A DNA stretch of 64,000 bases from Amoebidium appalachense (Eukaryota > Ichthyosporea), in contig CAVNZM010000017.1 of the NCBI GenBank assembly GCA_963693365.1, forward strand, positions 124,001-188,000. The letters are read 5' to 3'. The notes beneath the pieces were generated by a model. That model was not told the origin of the DNA. It saw only the letters and a program-made list of their open reading frames with translations, and did not search any database. Positions 16,498 to 25,254 of this stretch are shown one piece after another. A program made the position numbers and the translations under genes. Position 1 is the stretch's first letter. Each line of letters opens with the position of its first letter.

Positions 16498-18246
16498 CTA
16501 GGCCTCCACCGTCACCTCACGGGCACCAGACAGCACAAGCACGTTTTCATGGTGCACAAACGTGTCAAGGGTCAGGTCGTCGTACTCGTTGGCTCTGGAG
16601 GTACCGCTGGTGAACTTCTCCGTGTTGAGGTGCAGCAGAATGGGGGTAGCATCGGAGCTGGTGTCGAGGCCAGAGTACAGGTCACGGTCCCTCTCCAGGT
16701 CAAGGGCAATCATGAACTGTTTATCCGGCCAGGCAGTGCTGTTGTACATGCAGTCGGCCGTGACGTCACCCAAGAAGTACAGGGCCTTGGCCAACTCCGC
16801 CCATGCCTCGGCACAGTTGTTCGAGGACACTCGAATCTCGTCGAGGGGCTTCTGGTAGGGTCCTATCTTGATCTGGTAGCTGGTGATGTTACTACGCTTG
16901 GACCTGAACGTCTCGCTGTTTGCTTGGGCCCAGTCGTTGCCACTCCTCACCAGGGACAGCAGGGACTTGACGTTCCGCCCCCGGAACGAAATGTGCAGGT
17001 CGGCAGGACTGCCCCCCTTGACGTAGCTCTGGAAATGGGTGAACGTGCTGTATGGAATATACACGTTCTTCTCCATCAGAGCCTTCTCAAAGCCGGCCGT
17101 GTACACGGCGTTCCACTCAATAATTTCACAGTGGAAGACGGGGTTGATAATCTCGTAGGACACGTCCTTCACCCATTCCGCGTTCTCGGTGGGCACGTAC
17201 AGCACCTGGTTGGCCTCCCCCAGCGACAGCTCGATCTGTACCTCCCCCATGTATGACAGGGGCAGGTACCTGCCGGAACGAATGAGGCCGAGCTTGAGCT
17301 GATGAATGTAGGTGAACCCGTCAGTGGCATCGATCTGGGCCTGAACGTTGACCTGCTGGGGTGGCCACTTGGCCACCTTCTTGGTGTAGTCGAGGTACTT
17401 GCCGTCTGTAATGCGGTCCTTGCCGGGTACACTGTCGGCCTCGGCGGGTGTGGGTATCAAGGTGTCATTGGCAAGGGGGGCTACGTCCTTGAGCTTTTCA
17501 ATGCCAAACAGCCTCTTGAGCGGGTCGGGGTTGAAGAGAGCGTATTTACTATCGACAGCCGTATTCCACTTGTCTGCGTACTCCCAGTCGTCGTCCTGGG
17601 GCCCGTAGGTGCCATGCATGCGGCCGGCAGGGCAGTTGCCGTAGTCGGCCGACGACAGGAAGCGTTCAAGGTTGATCATGAGGTGGTTGTACCCAGAAAT
17701 GTCCTCCACGGTAGTGCCGTTGATGGACACGCGGGCACGGTCAAAGGGGGCAGCCGAGGAGCACAGGTGACCACCCATCATAGCCATACCCTCCAGGTTA
17801 CGGACCTTGAGAGGGAAAATGTCCTTACTGGCAACAGCCGCCGGATTGAGGGTGTCAGAATCAGCCGTCCCGGTCTGGGGCACAGTGGTACCCTCATAGC
17901 CGACAGTGTCCTGGTTGTTGCTGATGGGGTGGTCGAGCTGGTCAGGGAGGGGGAACTTCCGCAGTCTCTCCACCTTGACACCCACGTTCTCGGGGGCGTT
18001 GGGGACGTTGGCCTTGAACTGGAACGTCATGTAGCTGTTGAGACAGTCCAGGAAGCCCACGGCAGGCAGGGAGAACCGAATCACACGCTGCCCCTTGGAG
18101 CTGTACGTCGAGCCGGTCACCGGATAGGTCTTGACGGTCGATCGGCGGTTAATGTGGCTGAGCTCGACAGGTGAGTAGGTGCCGGCGTCCGTCAGCTTGT
18201 GGTAGGCCAGGTTGAGGGGCACGGAGGCGTCGTAGGGGGCTGCCAT
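16498..18246 (-). CDS. MCP: major capsid protein, double jelly roll
   Basis: 582 residues in one open frame. The length and pattern fit the double-jelly-roll capsid proteins of Polintons, adintoviruses and PLVs: an N-terminal strand-rich half (VIRFSLPAVGFLDCLNSYMTF), and in the second half the typical LPLSYMGEVQIELSLGEA segment, NPVFHCEIIEW, and SYQIKIGPYQKPL. Trimers would form the icosahedral shell. The gene lies 12 bases after the ATPase gene in the same direction, the usual ATPase-capsid pairing. It is one of the few long viral genes here without a frame break, which implies recent function. The exact subgroup needs a structure-based search. Confidence 0.85.
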   Translation of the reverse strand: MAAPYDASVPLNLAYHKLTDAGTYSPVELSHINRRSTVKTYPVTGSTYSSKGQRVIRFSLPAVGFLDCLNSYMTFQFKANVPNAPENVGVKVERLRKFPLPDQLDHPISNNQDTVGYEGTTVPQTGTADSDTLNPAAVASKDIFPLKVRNLEGMAMMGGHLCSSAAPFDRARVSINGTTVEDISGYNHLMINLERFLSSADYGNCPAGRMHGTYGPQDDDWEYADKWNTAVDSKYALFNPDPLKRLFGIEKLKDVAPLANDTLIPTPAEADSVPGKDRITDGKYLDYTKKVAKWPPQQVNVQAQIDATDGFTYIHQLKLGLIRSGRYLPLSYMGEVQIELSLGEANQVLYVPTENAEWVKDVSYEIINPVFHCEIIEWNAVYTAGFEKALMEKNVYIPYSTFTHFQSYVKGGSPADLHISFRGRNVKSLLSLVRSGNDWAQANSETFRSKRSNITSYQIKIGPYQKPLDEIRVSSNNCAEAWAELAKALYFLGDVTADCMYNSTAWPDKQFMIALDLERDRDLYSGLDTSSDATPILLHLNTEKFTSGTSRANEYDDLTLDTFVHHENVLVLSGAREVTVEA

Positions 18247-18258
18247 GTTGCCGGTGTG

Positions 18259-19002
18259 TTACACATGGTCGACATTTTTTTCATTCGTGCCGAGCACCAC
18301 CTCCTCCTCAAAATTGCGAAACATCCGACCCTCGTTCAGCCGGATAAAAAGAAAGTCGTGCTTGTCCCGGTAGACCGTGTCCATGAGCTCGAAAAACTGG
18401 GGGGTTTCGAGGGCCGGCAAGAACTCGTCCCTCAACACCTTGAGCTCGGTGTTGTTGGTGTTCTTAAAATAGGCCAAGGCATCGGCCTGGCTACGTATCT
18501 CAAGGGGGATCTTGTTCAATTTCTGCCCCACCATCATCACCGACACACCAATGTGTCGTCGGTTCTGTGCCATACGTACAAATTCACGGAGGTTGCCGGA
18601 TTTTCGGAAAATATGGGACATGTCGTCGAACACCAACAACATCCGGTAATTTGGGTTGACCTTCTTGTGTTGGAGGGACAGTTTGAGAATCTCGGGGAGG
18701 AAGGTGACGTCCTGGTGCAGGCGGGCCTTGGGAATTTTCAGGGCCGTGCCGAGGGTGTGCATGCTCGGGCTGAAAATGTACACACGGTCAAACTGTTTAT
18801 TGTAGAACTCGCCCTCCCGGGCAATGAGGTTGACGAGCAGGTTGGACTTGCCAGAACCAGGCTGGCCAATAAGCAAAAAGAAGAACACGTTGTCCATGAG
18901 GGGGTAGGGCACGTTCAGTTTGGTGTCACACGTCATCGGAATGTGCTCCACCGACAGTGGTGCCGGCAAGGGGTTGACGGCTATGGGTGGGGTAGGGTGC
19001 AT
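18259..19002 (-). CDS. genome-packaging ATPase, A32/FtsK-HerA type
   Basis: 247 residues. Walker A is GQPGSGKSN (about residue 46), Walker B is MLLVFDDM (about 122), and a following VGQKLNKIP and RSQADALAYF fit the A32-type packaging ATPases of Polintons, virophages and giant viruses. The enzyme drives DNA into the preformed capsid. The ATG at 19002 gives a typical length. Intact frame; the capsid gene follows after 12 bases, so the two are probably co-transcribed. Confidence 0.92.
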   Translation of the reverse strand: MHPTPPIAVNPLPAPLSVEHIPMTCDTKLNVPYPLMDNVFFFLLIGQPGSGKSNLLVNLIAREGEFYNKQFDRVYIFSPSMHTLGTALKIPKARLHQDVTFLPEILKLSLQHKKVNPNYRMLLVFDDMSHIFRKSGNLREFVRMAQNRRHIGVSVMMVGQKLNKIPLEIRSQADALAYFKNTNNTELKVLRDEFLPALETPQFFELMDTVYRDKHDFLFIRLNEGRMFRNFEEEVVLGTNEKNVDHV

Positions 19003-19030
19003 GGTGTCACTCAGTGTAGGGTGGCTAAAA

Positions 19031-19300
19031 TTAATGACGGCAGCTGTCGATCTGCACGTTGTAGACGGTAAACTCGTCGAGGCACTTGAAACTGCAGAGG
19101 TACATAGGCTCGTCCCCCAGCCACGTCATGGTGCACCCACAGTCAAAGTCACAGCCTGGCCCCTCCTCCTGCGTGGCACACCGGAACCAGTGCCCACAGA
19201 AGTCGCACGCGTGCTGCCACGGCTCGGCATCCGTGTCGGACGCGCTCTTGGACGTTGTGCCGACCATGTTGGTTGACCGTGTTTGATAGTGGGCACACAT
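19031..19300 (-). CDS. small zinc-binding viral protein
   Basis: 89 residues from ATG 19300. It holds several Cys/His pairs: HACDFCGHWFRC, CDFDCGCTM, and LCSFKCLDEF near the C-terminus, a pattern like a treble-clef or MYM/FCS-type zinc finger (CSFKC). It lies 28 bases upstream of the ATPase in the same direction and diverges from the gene starting at 19362. A regulatory or nucleic-acid-binding role is inferred from the zinc pattern only. Confidence 0.6.
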   Translation of the reverse strand: MCAHYQTRSTNMVGTTSKSASDTDAEPWQHACDFCGHWFRCATQEEGPGCDFDCGCTMTWLGDEPMYLCSFKCLDEFTVYNVQIDSCRH

Positions 19301-19361
19301 TTTTTGGACGTATGTACGCCCAACGTTGGAAAAAAATGTGTCCCTATTGGTAACACCAACA

Positions 19362-19985
19362 ATGTCAACCGACGAGAACCAAATCGAGCGCATGTCGGAC
19401 GGTGAGGCCGACCAACCGGTGTCCAACGAAACCACCAACACCGGTATGGGTGTGGACCCCATGGTGCTGGAAGCCGGCAACGCGGCAAGGGCCAAACGGC
19501 AACCCACAGCACGGCAGCTGGAGGCCTTGGAGAAGGGTAGGAGCACAAGGGTGGAACGCATGCGTAGGAACAAGGACTATATCCGTGAACTTGAGCAGAA
19601 GCTGCAGGTGCTGGAGACCCGCCCAGCCGACCCCCCACCCCCAGCAGCAGCACCGGTACTGGTAGCACCCCCAAAGGCCCCCCGGCCAAAGCAGAAGAAG
19701 GCCCCACGAAAGCCCTTGGCACGGGTGACCTATGAAGAGGAGGACAGCTACGAGGAGAGTGACGGGTATGACAACCCGTACAACCCGTACTATGAGCACT
19801 ATTACGTGCCCCCACCCCCACCCCCACACCCCATGGGTGCACCGGGCAGCTTCGGGCCTCCACCGATACGTCACAGCACGCCCCACACGGGCTACGGCAC
19901 GTACCACACACAGGCAGCATCACAGCAGCCCCCTCCCCCGCAGCGTAGTTACAGTGACCACATTGCCAACCTCATCTCGTGGTGA
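19362..19985 (+). CDS. coiled-coil and proline/tyrosine-rich viral protein
   Basis: 207 residues from ATG 19362 (an upstream in-frame ATG at 19338 would add eight residues). Residues 55-90 are charged and helical (ARQLEALEKGRSTRVERMR, then YIRELEQKLQVLE), a likely coiled coil, followed by a Pro/Ala linker, a basic PKQKKAPRKP stretch and a Tyr/Pro-rich tail ending DHIANLISW. It is divergent from the zinc protein across about 60 bases. Could be a scaffold or DNA-associated virion protein; no family recognised. Confidence 0.6.
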   Translation: MSTDENQIERMSDGEADQPVSNETTNTGMGVDPMVLEAGNAARAKRQPTARQLEALEKGRSTRVERMRRNKDYIRELEQKLQVLETRPADPPPPAAAPVLVAPPKAPRPKQKKAPRKPLARVTYEEEDSYEESDGYDNPYNPYYEHYYVPPPPPPHPMGAPGSFGPPPIRHSTPHTGYGTYHTQAASQQPPPPQRSYSDHIANLISW

Positions 19986-20026
19986 AAAATTCACACATAC
20001 CACTAGTAGCTAGGCTACATGCAGGC

Positions 20027-20320
20027 ATGGCCACCCCGAAGAACATGAAGAATTTGCCGTCGGCATACTCGTCACCCTTCACCTTTGACGACTACTTGCA
20101 GTTCTACATACGCCACGGCACCGACAAACAGTTTGACCCGGCCGGCAACACGGAAGGGAAGAAGCCCGAAAACAAAATCGAGAAAAAGTTCCGGCAGTTG
20201 AAGAAGAAGGTGCCGGTGGACCGGCAGGAGGAGCTGAGGAAGGTGCTGGAGTACGAGGCCCAGCTGGATGCCCGCATGCTTGCCCACATACAGAAACAGG
20301 AGGGGGAGACCAACATCTAG
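20027..20320 (+). CDS. small helical basic viral protein
   Basis: 97 residues from ATG 20027 (an upstream in-frame ATG at 19979 overlaps the previous gene's end and is less likely). The sequence FTFDDYLQFYIRHG is followed by a strongly charged helical half (KKFRQLKKKVPVDRQEELRK...). It is co-oriented with the preceding gene, 41 bases after its stop, and overlaps the stop of the leftward 79-residue gene by four bases. Function unknown. Confidence 0.6.
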   Translation: MATPKNMKNLPSAYSSPFTFDDYLQFYIRHGTDKQFDPAGNTEGKKPENKIEKKFRQLKKKVPVDRQEELRKVLEYEAQLDARMLAHIQKQEGETNI

Positions 20321-20556
20321 GGGTACGACCGACCCCCACCCCGCCTGAAGGACCTCTGCATGTAGTTGATGTTGCTGCCGACGTAGGCCACGTTTTGGGC
20401 AGCACGACCAATGTTCAACACCGTCTGAAACCTATCCCAGTGCTCGTTGGGGTGGACAATAAGGGTGTGGTTGCGTGGTGCTGCCGTTCGGTCCGGCCGT
20501 GGCGGTCGCCAGTACTCGGAGTCGTTGGTATAGCCCGTGCCTTGTTGAAAATTCAT
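20317..20556 (-). CDS. small viral protein, 79 residues, function unknown
   Basis: The frame starts MNFQQGTGYTNDSEYW at 20556 and ends YMQRSFRRGGGRSYP. The middle (NIGRAAQNVAYVGSNINYM) may form a short membrane-active helix, as in small Polinton virion peptides. It converges with the 97-residue gene and lies downstream of the likely minor capsid gene in the same direction. Confidence 0.5.
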   Translation of the reverse strand: MNFQQGTGYTNDSEYWRPPRPDRTAAPRNHTLIVHPNEHWDRFQTVLNIGRAAQNVAYVGSNINYMQRSFRRGGGRSYP

Positions 20557-20602
20557 GGTGGTAGTAATGTCTTCATTGAGTGGTGGTGAAAATATGCAAC
20601 AC

Positions 20603-21661
20603 CTAGCCGAACCGTTGTGGCTTGCTCATGGGTCGGACGACCGTGGACCCTGTGGGTCTGGGAATACGCCTCAGGCACAATAAAAAGGTCACGTCACCTC
20701 TCATCCGTACAACGTTGCCGTAACAGCTCACCAGCCTCACTGTGAGAGAGTTGATGTGCGTGCTGACGTCGAGTGGTAGCTCGATGACTGCCCCGTTGTC
20801 AAAGAACGGGACGGTGATGTTGGGAAAGGCAGGAATGACGGCCAGCACGTCCTTGCTGGGGTAGGAGGACTGAAACTTGACGTCGGCGTTGGCTATACTC
20901 ACGGACGACTCTGAGTTCACACCGTGAAGCTCGAGGAGGAAGTGGGTGGGGAAACACCCAACATTAGGGGCCGTGGTCTCGTCCCTGCCGGGCTTTGAGC
21001 TAACCAGGCTATCCCCCACGTTCATACCGGCTGCAGCAGCCACCACCGGCGAGTCGAACCACATGAGGTACCTGGTATCGGGTGCACGGTTTACGAACTT
21101 AATCCGACCGGTCTTCTCGTCGTAGCTCAACTCCACTTCCCCGTCGGCAGGTTTGTCGTTGCCAAGTACGCTCGTAAGGTACCTATCCAGCAGGAACTGC
21201 AACCAATGCCCCATATACGACCCAAAGACGTTTTCAGTACTCGCCAGGTCTCTGGATAACTCGTTGCTGCTCCCACGACCCACAAAGGCACCCGTCGGGC
21301 TCACCCCTAACTCCCACAGGGGAATGGTACGCCACACCTTCTTGCCAGGTTCGATTTGCAACTCGTCGGGTGTGGCTTCAAAGTACAGGCGCTGGATGTC
21401 GGTGGGTGAGCCCCACCCCCCTCCCGGGGTCGGGAGCTGGCGGGCCATGTTGACATAGCACTCATCACGGGGGTACGGGTAGTAGAAGGTGGTGGGGGTG
21501 GTCATGGTGCTCACCCACTTGACCCCCAACGACGTGTTCTGCTGGAACCCTATCGGGGGAGACAGCATGGCCTTCATTTCCACAGGGGCTGGGTCCTTCT
21601 GGCCTTGCACAAAGTCACCGACGTGTTGCATGACTACGAGGTGTGTTGGGGCTTGGTCCAT
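20603..21661 (-). CDS. probable penton / minor capsid protein
   Basis: 352 residues from ATG 21661 (MDQAPTHLVVMQHV); upstream in-frame ATGs at about 21714 and 21754 would overlap or abut the divergent fibre gene. The protein is strand-rich throughout. The C-terminal part (DVLAVIPAFPNITVPF, then LPLDVSTHINSLTVRLVSC and MRGDVTFLLCLRRI) has the rhythm of jelly-roll minor capsid proteins of Polinton-like viruses, which occupy the vertices. Neighbouring the fibre gene fits a penton-fibre pair. No diagnostic motif proves it; a structure prediction should show a single jelly roll. Confidence 0.55.
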   Translation of the reverse strand: MDQAPTHLVVMQHVGDFVQGQKDPAPVEMKAMLSPPIGFQQNTSLGVKWVSTMTTPTTFYYPYPRDECYVNMARQLPTPGGGWGSPTDIQRLYFEATPDELQIEPGKKVWRTIPLWELGVSPTGAFVGRGSSNELSRDLASTENVFGSYMGHWLQFLLDRYLTSVLGNDKPADGEVELSYDEKTGRIKFVNRAPDTRYLMWFDSPVVAAAAGMNVGDSLVSSKPGRDETTAPNVGCFPTHFLLELHGVNSESSVSIANADVKFQSSYPSKDVLAVIPAFPNITVPFFDNGAVIELPLDVSTHINSLTVRLVSCYGNVVRMRGDVTFLLCLRRIPRPTGSTVVRPMSKPQRFG

Positions 21662-21741
21662 GGTGGTAGTGGGCACAAATACCGTTATAAACACCGTACA
21701 AAAATTCAACGTCATGTAGTAACGTGCACACTTGTGCAACC

Positions 21742-23223
21742 ATGCCCAAATCACTCAACTGGACCGTGGCTGACGGGCTTGCACTCACGAACCGACGAAA
21801 AGACGGCTACTACGTGGGGGTGGTGGCCAACACAACAGGCCACAAACACGATGCATACGATCTGACATTGCCCTTGACCGGGCCGGCTACATTTGCCTAC
21901 ATGGCATGTGACCCCAACGGCAACATGTCGTTTGTGGACGCTGCCGACGTGCCGTCCGATGCAACCGTGCAGGCACTGGGGGCCAGGGTGGCTACCGTAG
22001 AAGAAGTAAACACCACACAGGACACGGACATTGCCGGTCTCAAAACCACAACGGAAGGTCTGGGTACCCGAATGACGGCCGTGGAGGGTGTGAACACCAT
22101 GCAGAACACGGACATTGTCGGGCTCAAAACCACGGCAGGAGGTCTGGACACGAGGCTGACGGTAGTGGAGGGCAAGGCCACCACCGCCCTCAACACGGCC
22201 AACGGCGCAGTGACGGTCAACACCACACAGAACACGGACATTGCCGGCCTCAAGACCACCACGGGGAGCCTGGACACGAGGCTGACGGCAGTGGAGGGCA
22301 AGGCCACCACCGCCCTCAACACGGCCAACGGTGCAGTGACGGTCAACACCACGCAGACAAACGACATTGCCGGCCTCAAAACTACCACAGGGTCCCTCGA
22401 CGCCCGGCTGACGGCCGTGGAGGCGAAAGCCACCAATGCCCTCAACACGGCCAACGGTGCAGTGACGGTCAACACGACACAGAACACGGACATTGCCGGT
22501 CTGAAGAGTAGTAGCACGACACTTGGCCTCGACGTCAACCGGCTCAACACGCTCGTGAATCTCCACGACACGACCGTGGCTACCCTGACCACAGACATGG
22601 GTGCCATCAAACCCCGTATGCCACCGGCCGGCGAGGGCATGCTGCTCAGCAACACGTACGGGAGCCGGCGCACGGGCCCGGCCTACCTGACGGTGAAAGT
22701 ACACCATGCTGCCGCCCAGGGGTGGAACGTTGCCGGAAAGGCTGCATGGGAGGACACGATCAGCATATACAGGTCAACGTACGAGCCAGTCATTAAACCC
22801 CAGTGCATATCATCGCCGGGGGCCGAACTCATAGTGATTGTCTACTTCTGGACACTAGGGACCAACGGTGTACGCAAGTATGTCACCCACGTGGGCTCCC
22901 TACCCATGTCGTGCGTGTCCCCGTGGGACATAAACAACATCTACCCGTTTGCGCTAGGCTCCGGCATGTTGGAGGGGGCCGTTGTTCCCACAGGGGATGA
23001 CTTTCGGTTCAAGCTCAAGGTAAGGCTGACAAAGCTCTTCCAGACCGACACAGAGAGCTATGCAAGCGTTGCCGGCTACAACAACTTTGACGTGCTGGTG
23101 TTGGCAAAGTACCCACGGTTTACCGACTACAAGGACAAGGCCAGCATTCCCCGCACCAACATAGTCACCCACCCTCCCACCTACTATGCAGACCTTGAAT
23201 GGGGGACGCAAAATTATTTCTAA
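21742..23223 (+). CDS. trimeric coiled-coil fibre protein
   Basis: 493 residues from ATG 21742. Residues 1-75 form a module (LNWTVADGLAL, YYVGVVANTTGHKHDAY, LTLPL) shared with the next gene and with the gene at 26060. Residues 85-290 are tandem repeats of up to 42 residues with NTDIAGLKTTTGSLDTRLT and AVEGKATTALNTANG, the heptad-like pattern of trimeric fibre shafts. The C-terminal 200 residues form a probable receptor-binding knob. The near-identical 126-bp DNA repeats (period seen at 22216, 22342 and 22468) imply copy-number change. It would attach the virion to the host. Divergent from the minor capsid gene. Confidence 0.8.
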   Translation: MPKSLNWTVADGLALTNRRKDGYYVGVVANTTGHKHDAYDLTLPLTGPATFAYMACDPNGNMSFVDAADVPSDATVQALGARVATVEEVNTTQDTDIAGLKTTTEGLGTRMTAVEGVNTMQNTDIVGLKTTAGGLDTRLTVVEGKATTALNTANGAVTVNTTQNTDIAGLKTTTGSLDTRLTAVEGKATTALNTANGAVTVNTTQTNDIAGLKTTTGSLDARLTAVEAKATNALNTANGAVTVNTTQNTDIAGLKSSSTTLGLDVNRLNTLVNLHDTTVATLTTDMGAIKPRMPPAGEGMLLSNTYGSRRTGPAYLTVKVHHAAAQGWNVAGKAAWEDTISIYRSTYEPVIKPQCISSPGAELIVIVYFWTLGTNGVRKYVTHVGSLPMSCVSPWDINNIYPFALGSGMLEGAVVPTGDDFRFKLKVRLTKLFQTDTESYASVAGYNNFDVLVLAKYPRFTDYKDKASIPRTNIVTHPPTYYADLEWGTQNYF

Positions 23224-23241
23224 CACACTAGTAAACCCACC

Positions 23242-25182
23242 ATGAGCGCTTTAGCGTGGCACGTTGCCCAGGGGCTCTCCCTGGTGGGCCCGAAGAGCGC
23301 AGACTACTACGTCGGCATCCGACCCGATTCGAGCGGGCACGGGCACGACAGCTACGTCCTCGAGCTGCCCAAAAGCCTCCCCCGAGGGGGGCCTGCCTTC
23401 TTGAAGGTGGACGAGGTGGGGGCCGGTACCTTCATGCCCGTGGCGGAGGTGACCGACCGGCTGGACGACCTGGAGAGGAGGGTGGTGCTGTTGGAAAAGG
23501 GTATGGTCAAGAACTGGGACGAGCACACCGTCTACGACACCATGAAGGAAACCTTGGACACTATAGTAAAGGTGCTGTGGGGGGACGACAAGGAGAACTT
23601 CGAGGACAACATTGTACGTCGCCTGCTGAGGCTGGAGGGCCTAACCCCCGACCCGATATTTCCCTACTCCATGTGGGTCCGGCCAAACTTTCTGTTTTCC
23701 GACGGGTGGACGTCGGTGCGTACCATAAACAGACAGATCAAGACGGCCCTGCCCGAACGACCCGACTTCCCCAAGTTTCCCATGATAAGCAACCCAGACA
23801 CCCCACACAGCATGGGCACCCCCCTCTTCTTTGGGAGCTGGGACGAGGAGAGACAGACCATCACGTTCCAGACCCACCACTACCCCATGTCTGCACGAAC
23901 CGCATGCTTCAAGTTCGACCATGTCGGCATAAACGGGCAGGACAAGGACGATGGCCACACGTACACCAACTTCTACGAAAACGAAACGGACGAGGCAAGA
24001 CACGCCACCCTTTGGCCCTACACCCCAACCATGGAGGCCGTCATATCATCAAACACGTACCCCCTCAACAACAACTACGCCTACAACAAGAAGGGCATCA
24101 GCAGGGTCTTACCGTTCATGACGTACGACATTGTCATGGGCACTGTGCCCCGGGGGGAGCCGCTGCAGCAGCACATTGCCGGCAAGCTCACCGCCAACCT
24201 AGACAGCAGCCAGCTGTACGAGCTCAACCAGGTCGTCGTCGAGAAGGCCGAGTACCTGCACGACGTGCCCATCATCAACACAGAGGTTGACCACACGGAC
24301 CTGCACGACACCAACAACGACTGGCACATGGACTACATCAACGAGGACAACCCCGACCTGCCCGGGGGCGGAAAGTTCCCCTACGACGACAAGGTTCTCA
24401 CAAACTGGATAAAGAGCAGGGTGTGGGCACAGGAGCAGGAGACCATAACGGGCACAACCAAGACACGGTACTTCAGGCCGGGCCTCCTGCACTTCTCCAA
24501 CAGGGGCCCCAACGACTACACCACCACACGCATGGGCTACGTGAAACTTGACCACAAGGTCCACTACAAGTTTCCCAGCGTCATGTTTCAATACGAAACC
24601 ACCGTCAGCGCCGTCGGTGATTTGGGGGGGACCAACAAGAGCGTGTATTCGGGCCCAAAGGGGTCACTACCCCACCCGGAAATGGAGCTCACGTACAGGG
24701 TGACAAGCCGGGTGCTACGTCTAAACTACAACGAAGCCGTTTCCCCCGACCCCTGGGACGAGGTGGACCAGCTATGGGAACCGGTGGGCTCGGCCCTCAA
24801 ACAGTACCTCAACACCATACGTGCACACATGCCCAACGGAAAGGTGCCACAGAGCATGCAGGAAAACGACCTGTGGTTCATGGTGAGGCCGAGGGAGATC
24901 AACTTTGTGCCCGTGCTGAGAGACTTCGTCGAAGAGGAAACGTTCAAACCAAGCCCGTTGGACATTGTGGAGAGTGTGATGGACCTGATGGGGGTCATAC
25001 CTGTGGTCGGTGATGCCGTGTCTGCCGTGGGCAAGGGGGCATGCAAACTCGCACAGAGGTACTACCGGAGGGAAGCTAGGCACGGGCATTGGCAAGATGG
25101 GCAAGAGGAAGGCACGCCGGGCCGCCACCGACTACGACAACTACGCCGCCGAGCTCGAGGCCTGGAAGAACAACCAGGGTAA
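23242..25182 (+). CDS. large virion protein with the fibre N-terminal module
   Basis: 646 residues, starting 18 bases after the fibre gene's stop. Residues 1-70 (LAWHVAQGLSL, YYVGIRPDSSGHGHDSYVLE) match the fibre N-terminus; a short coiled coil (DRLDDLERRVVLLEKGM) follows; the rest is a large strand-rich domain without a family I know. A hydrophobic stretch MDLMGVIPVVGDAVSAVGKG lies near the end. After about 25075 (RYYRR) the frame probably shifts by one base into the frame ending at 25252 (GKRKARRAATDY, DNGPKWTMP), so the native C-terminus may be basic. Likely a second vertex or surface protein, perhaps a membrane-active one. Confidence 0.7.
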   Translation: MSALAWHVAQGLSLVGPKSADYYVGIRPDSSGHGHDSYVLELPKSLPRGGPAFLKVDEVGAGTFMPVAEVTDRLDDLERRVVLLEKGMVKNWDEHTVYDTMKETLDTIVKVLWGDDKENFEDNIVRRLLRLEGLTPDPIFPYSMWVRPNFLFSDGWTSVRTINRQIKTALPERPDFPKFPMISNPDTPHSMGTPLFFGSWDEERQTITFQTHHYPMSARTACFKFDHVGINGQDKDDGHTYTNFYENETDEARHATLWPYTPTMEAVISSNTYPLNNNYAYNKKGISRVLPFMTYDIVMGTVPRGEPLQQHIAGKLTANLDSSQLYELNQVVVEKAEYLHDVPIINTEVDHTDLHDTNNDWHMDYINEDNPDLPGGGKFPYDDKVLTNWIKSRVWAQEQETITGTTKTRYFRPGLLHFSNRGPNDYTTTRMGYVKLDHKVHYKFPSVMFQYETTVSAVGDLGGTNKSVYSGPKGSLPHPEMELTYRVTSRVLRLNYNEAVSPDPWDEVDQLWEPVGSALKQYLNTIRAHMPNGKVPQSMQENDLWFMVRPREINFVPVLRDFVEEETFKPSPLDIVESVMDLMGVIPVVGDAVSAVGKGACKLAQRYYRREARHGHWQDGQEEGTPGRHRLRQLRRRARGLEEQPG

Positions 25183-25252
25183 GTACGGGCCCGACCACAA
25201 CGTCGTGGATGTGGGTGACTGGGACAACGGGCCAAAATGGACCATGCCCTAA
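25097..25252 (+). CDS. basic C-terminal extension of the preceding gene, or a separate 51-residue protein
   Basis: The frame starts MGKRKARRAATDYDNYAAEL at 25097 and ends NGPKWTMP. It is open upstream to about 25010 and overlaps the end of the 646-residue frame. Continuation by a single-base shift near 25075 seems more likely than an independent gene, but both fit. Confidence 0.4.
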   Translation: MGKRKARRAATDYDNYAAELEAWKNNQGKYGPDHNVVDVGDWDNGPKWTMP

Positions 25253-25254
25253 AA

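Noticed and set aside
21662-21754. Earlier start of the minor capsid gene (adding a hydrophobic N-terminus)
   Set aside because: It would overlap or abut the divergent fibre gene start and leave no promoter space; the ATG at 21661 is more economical, though not proven.
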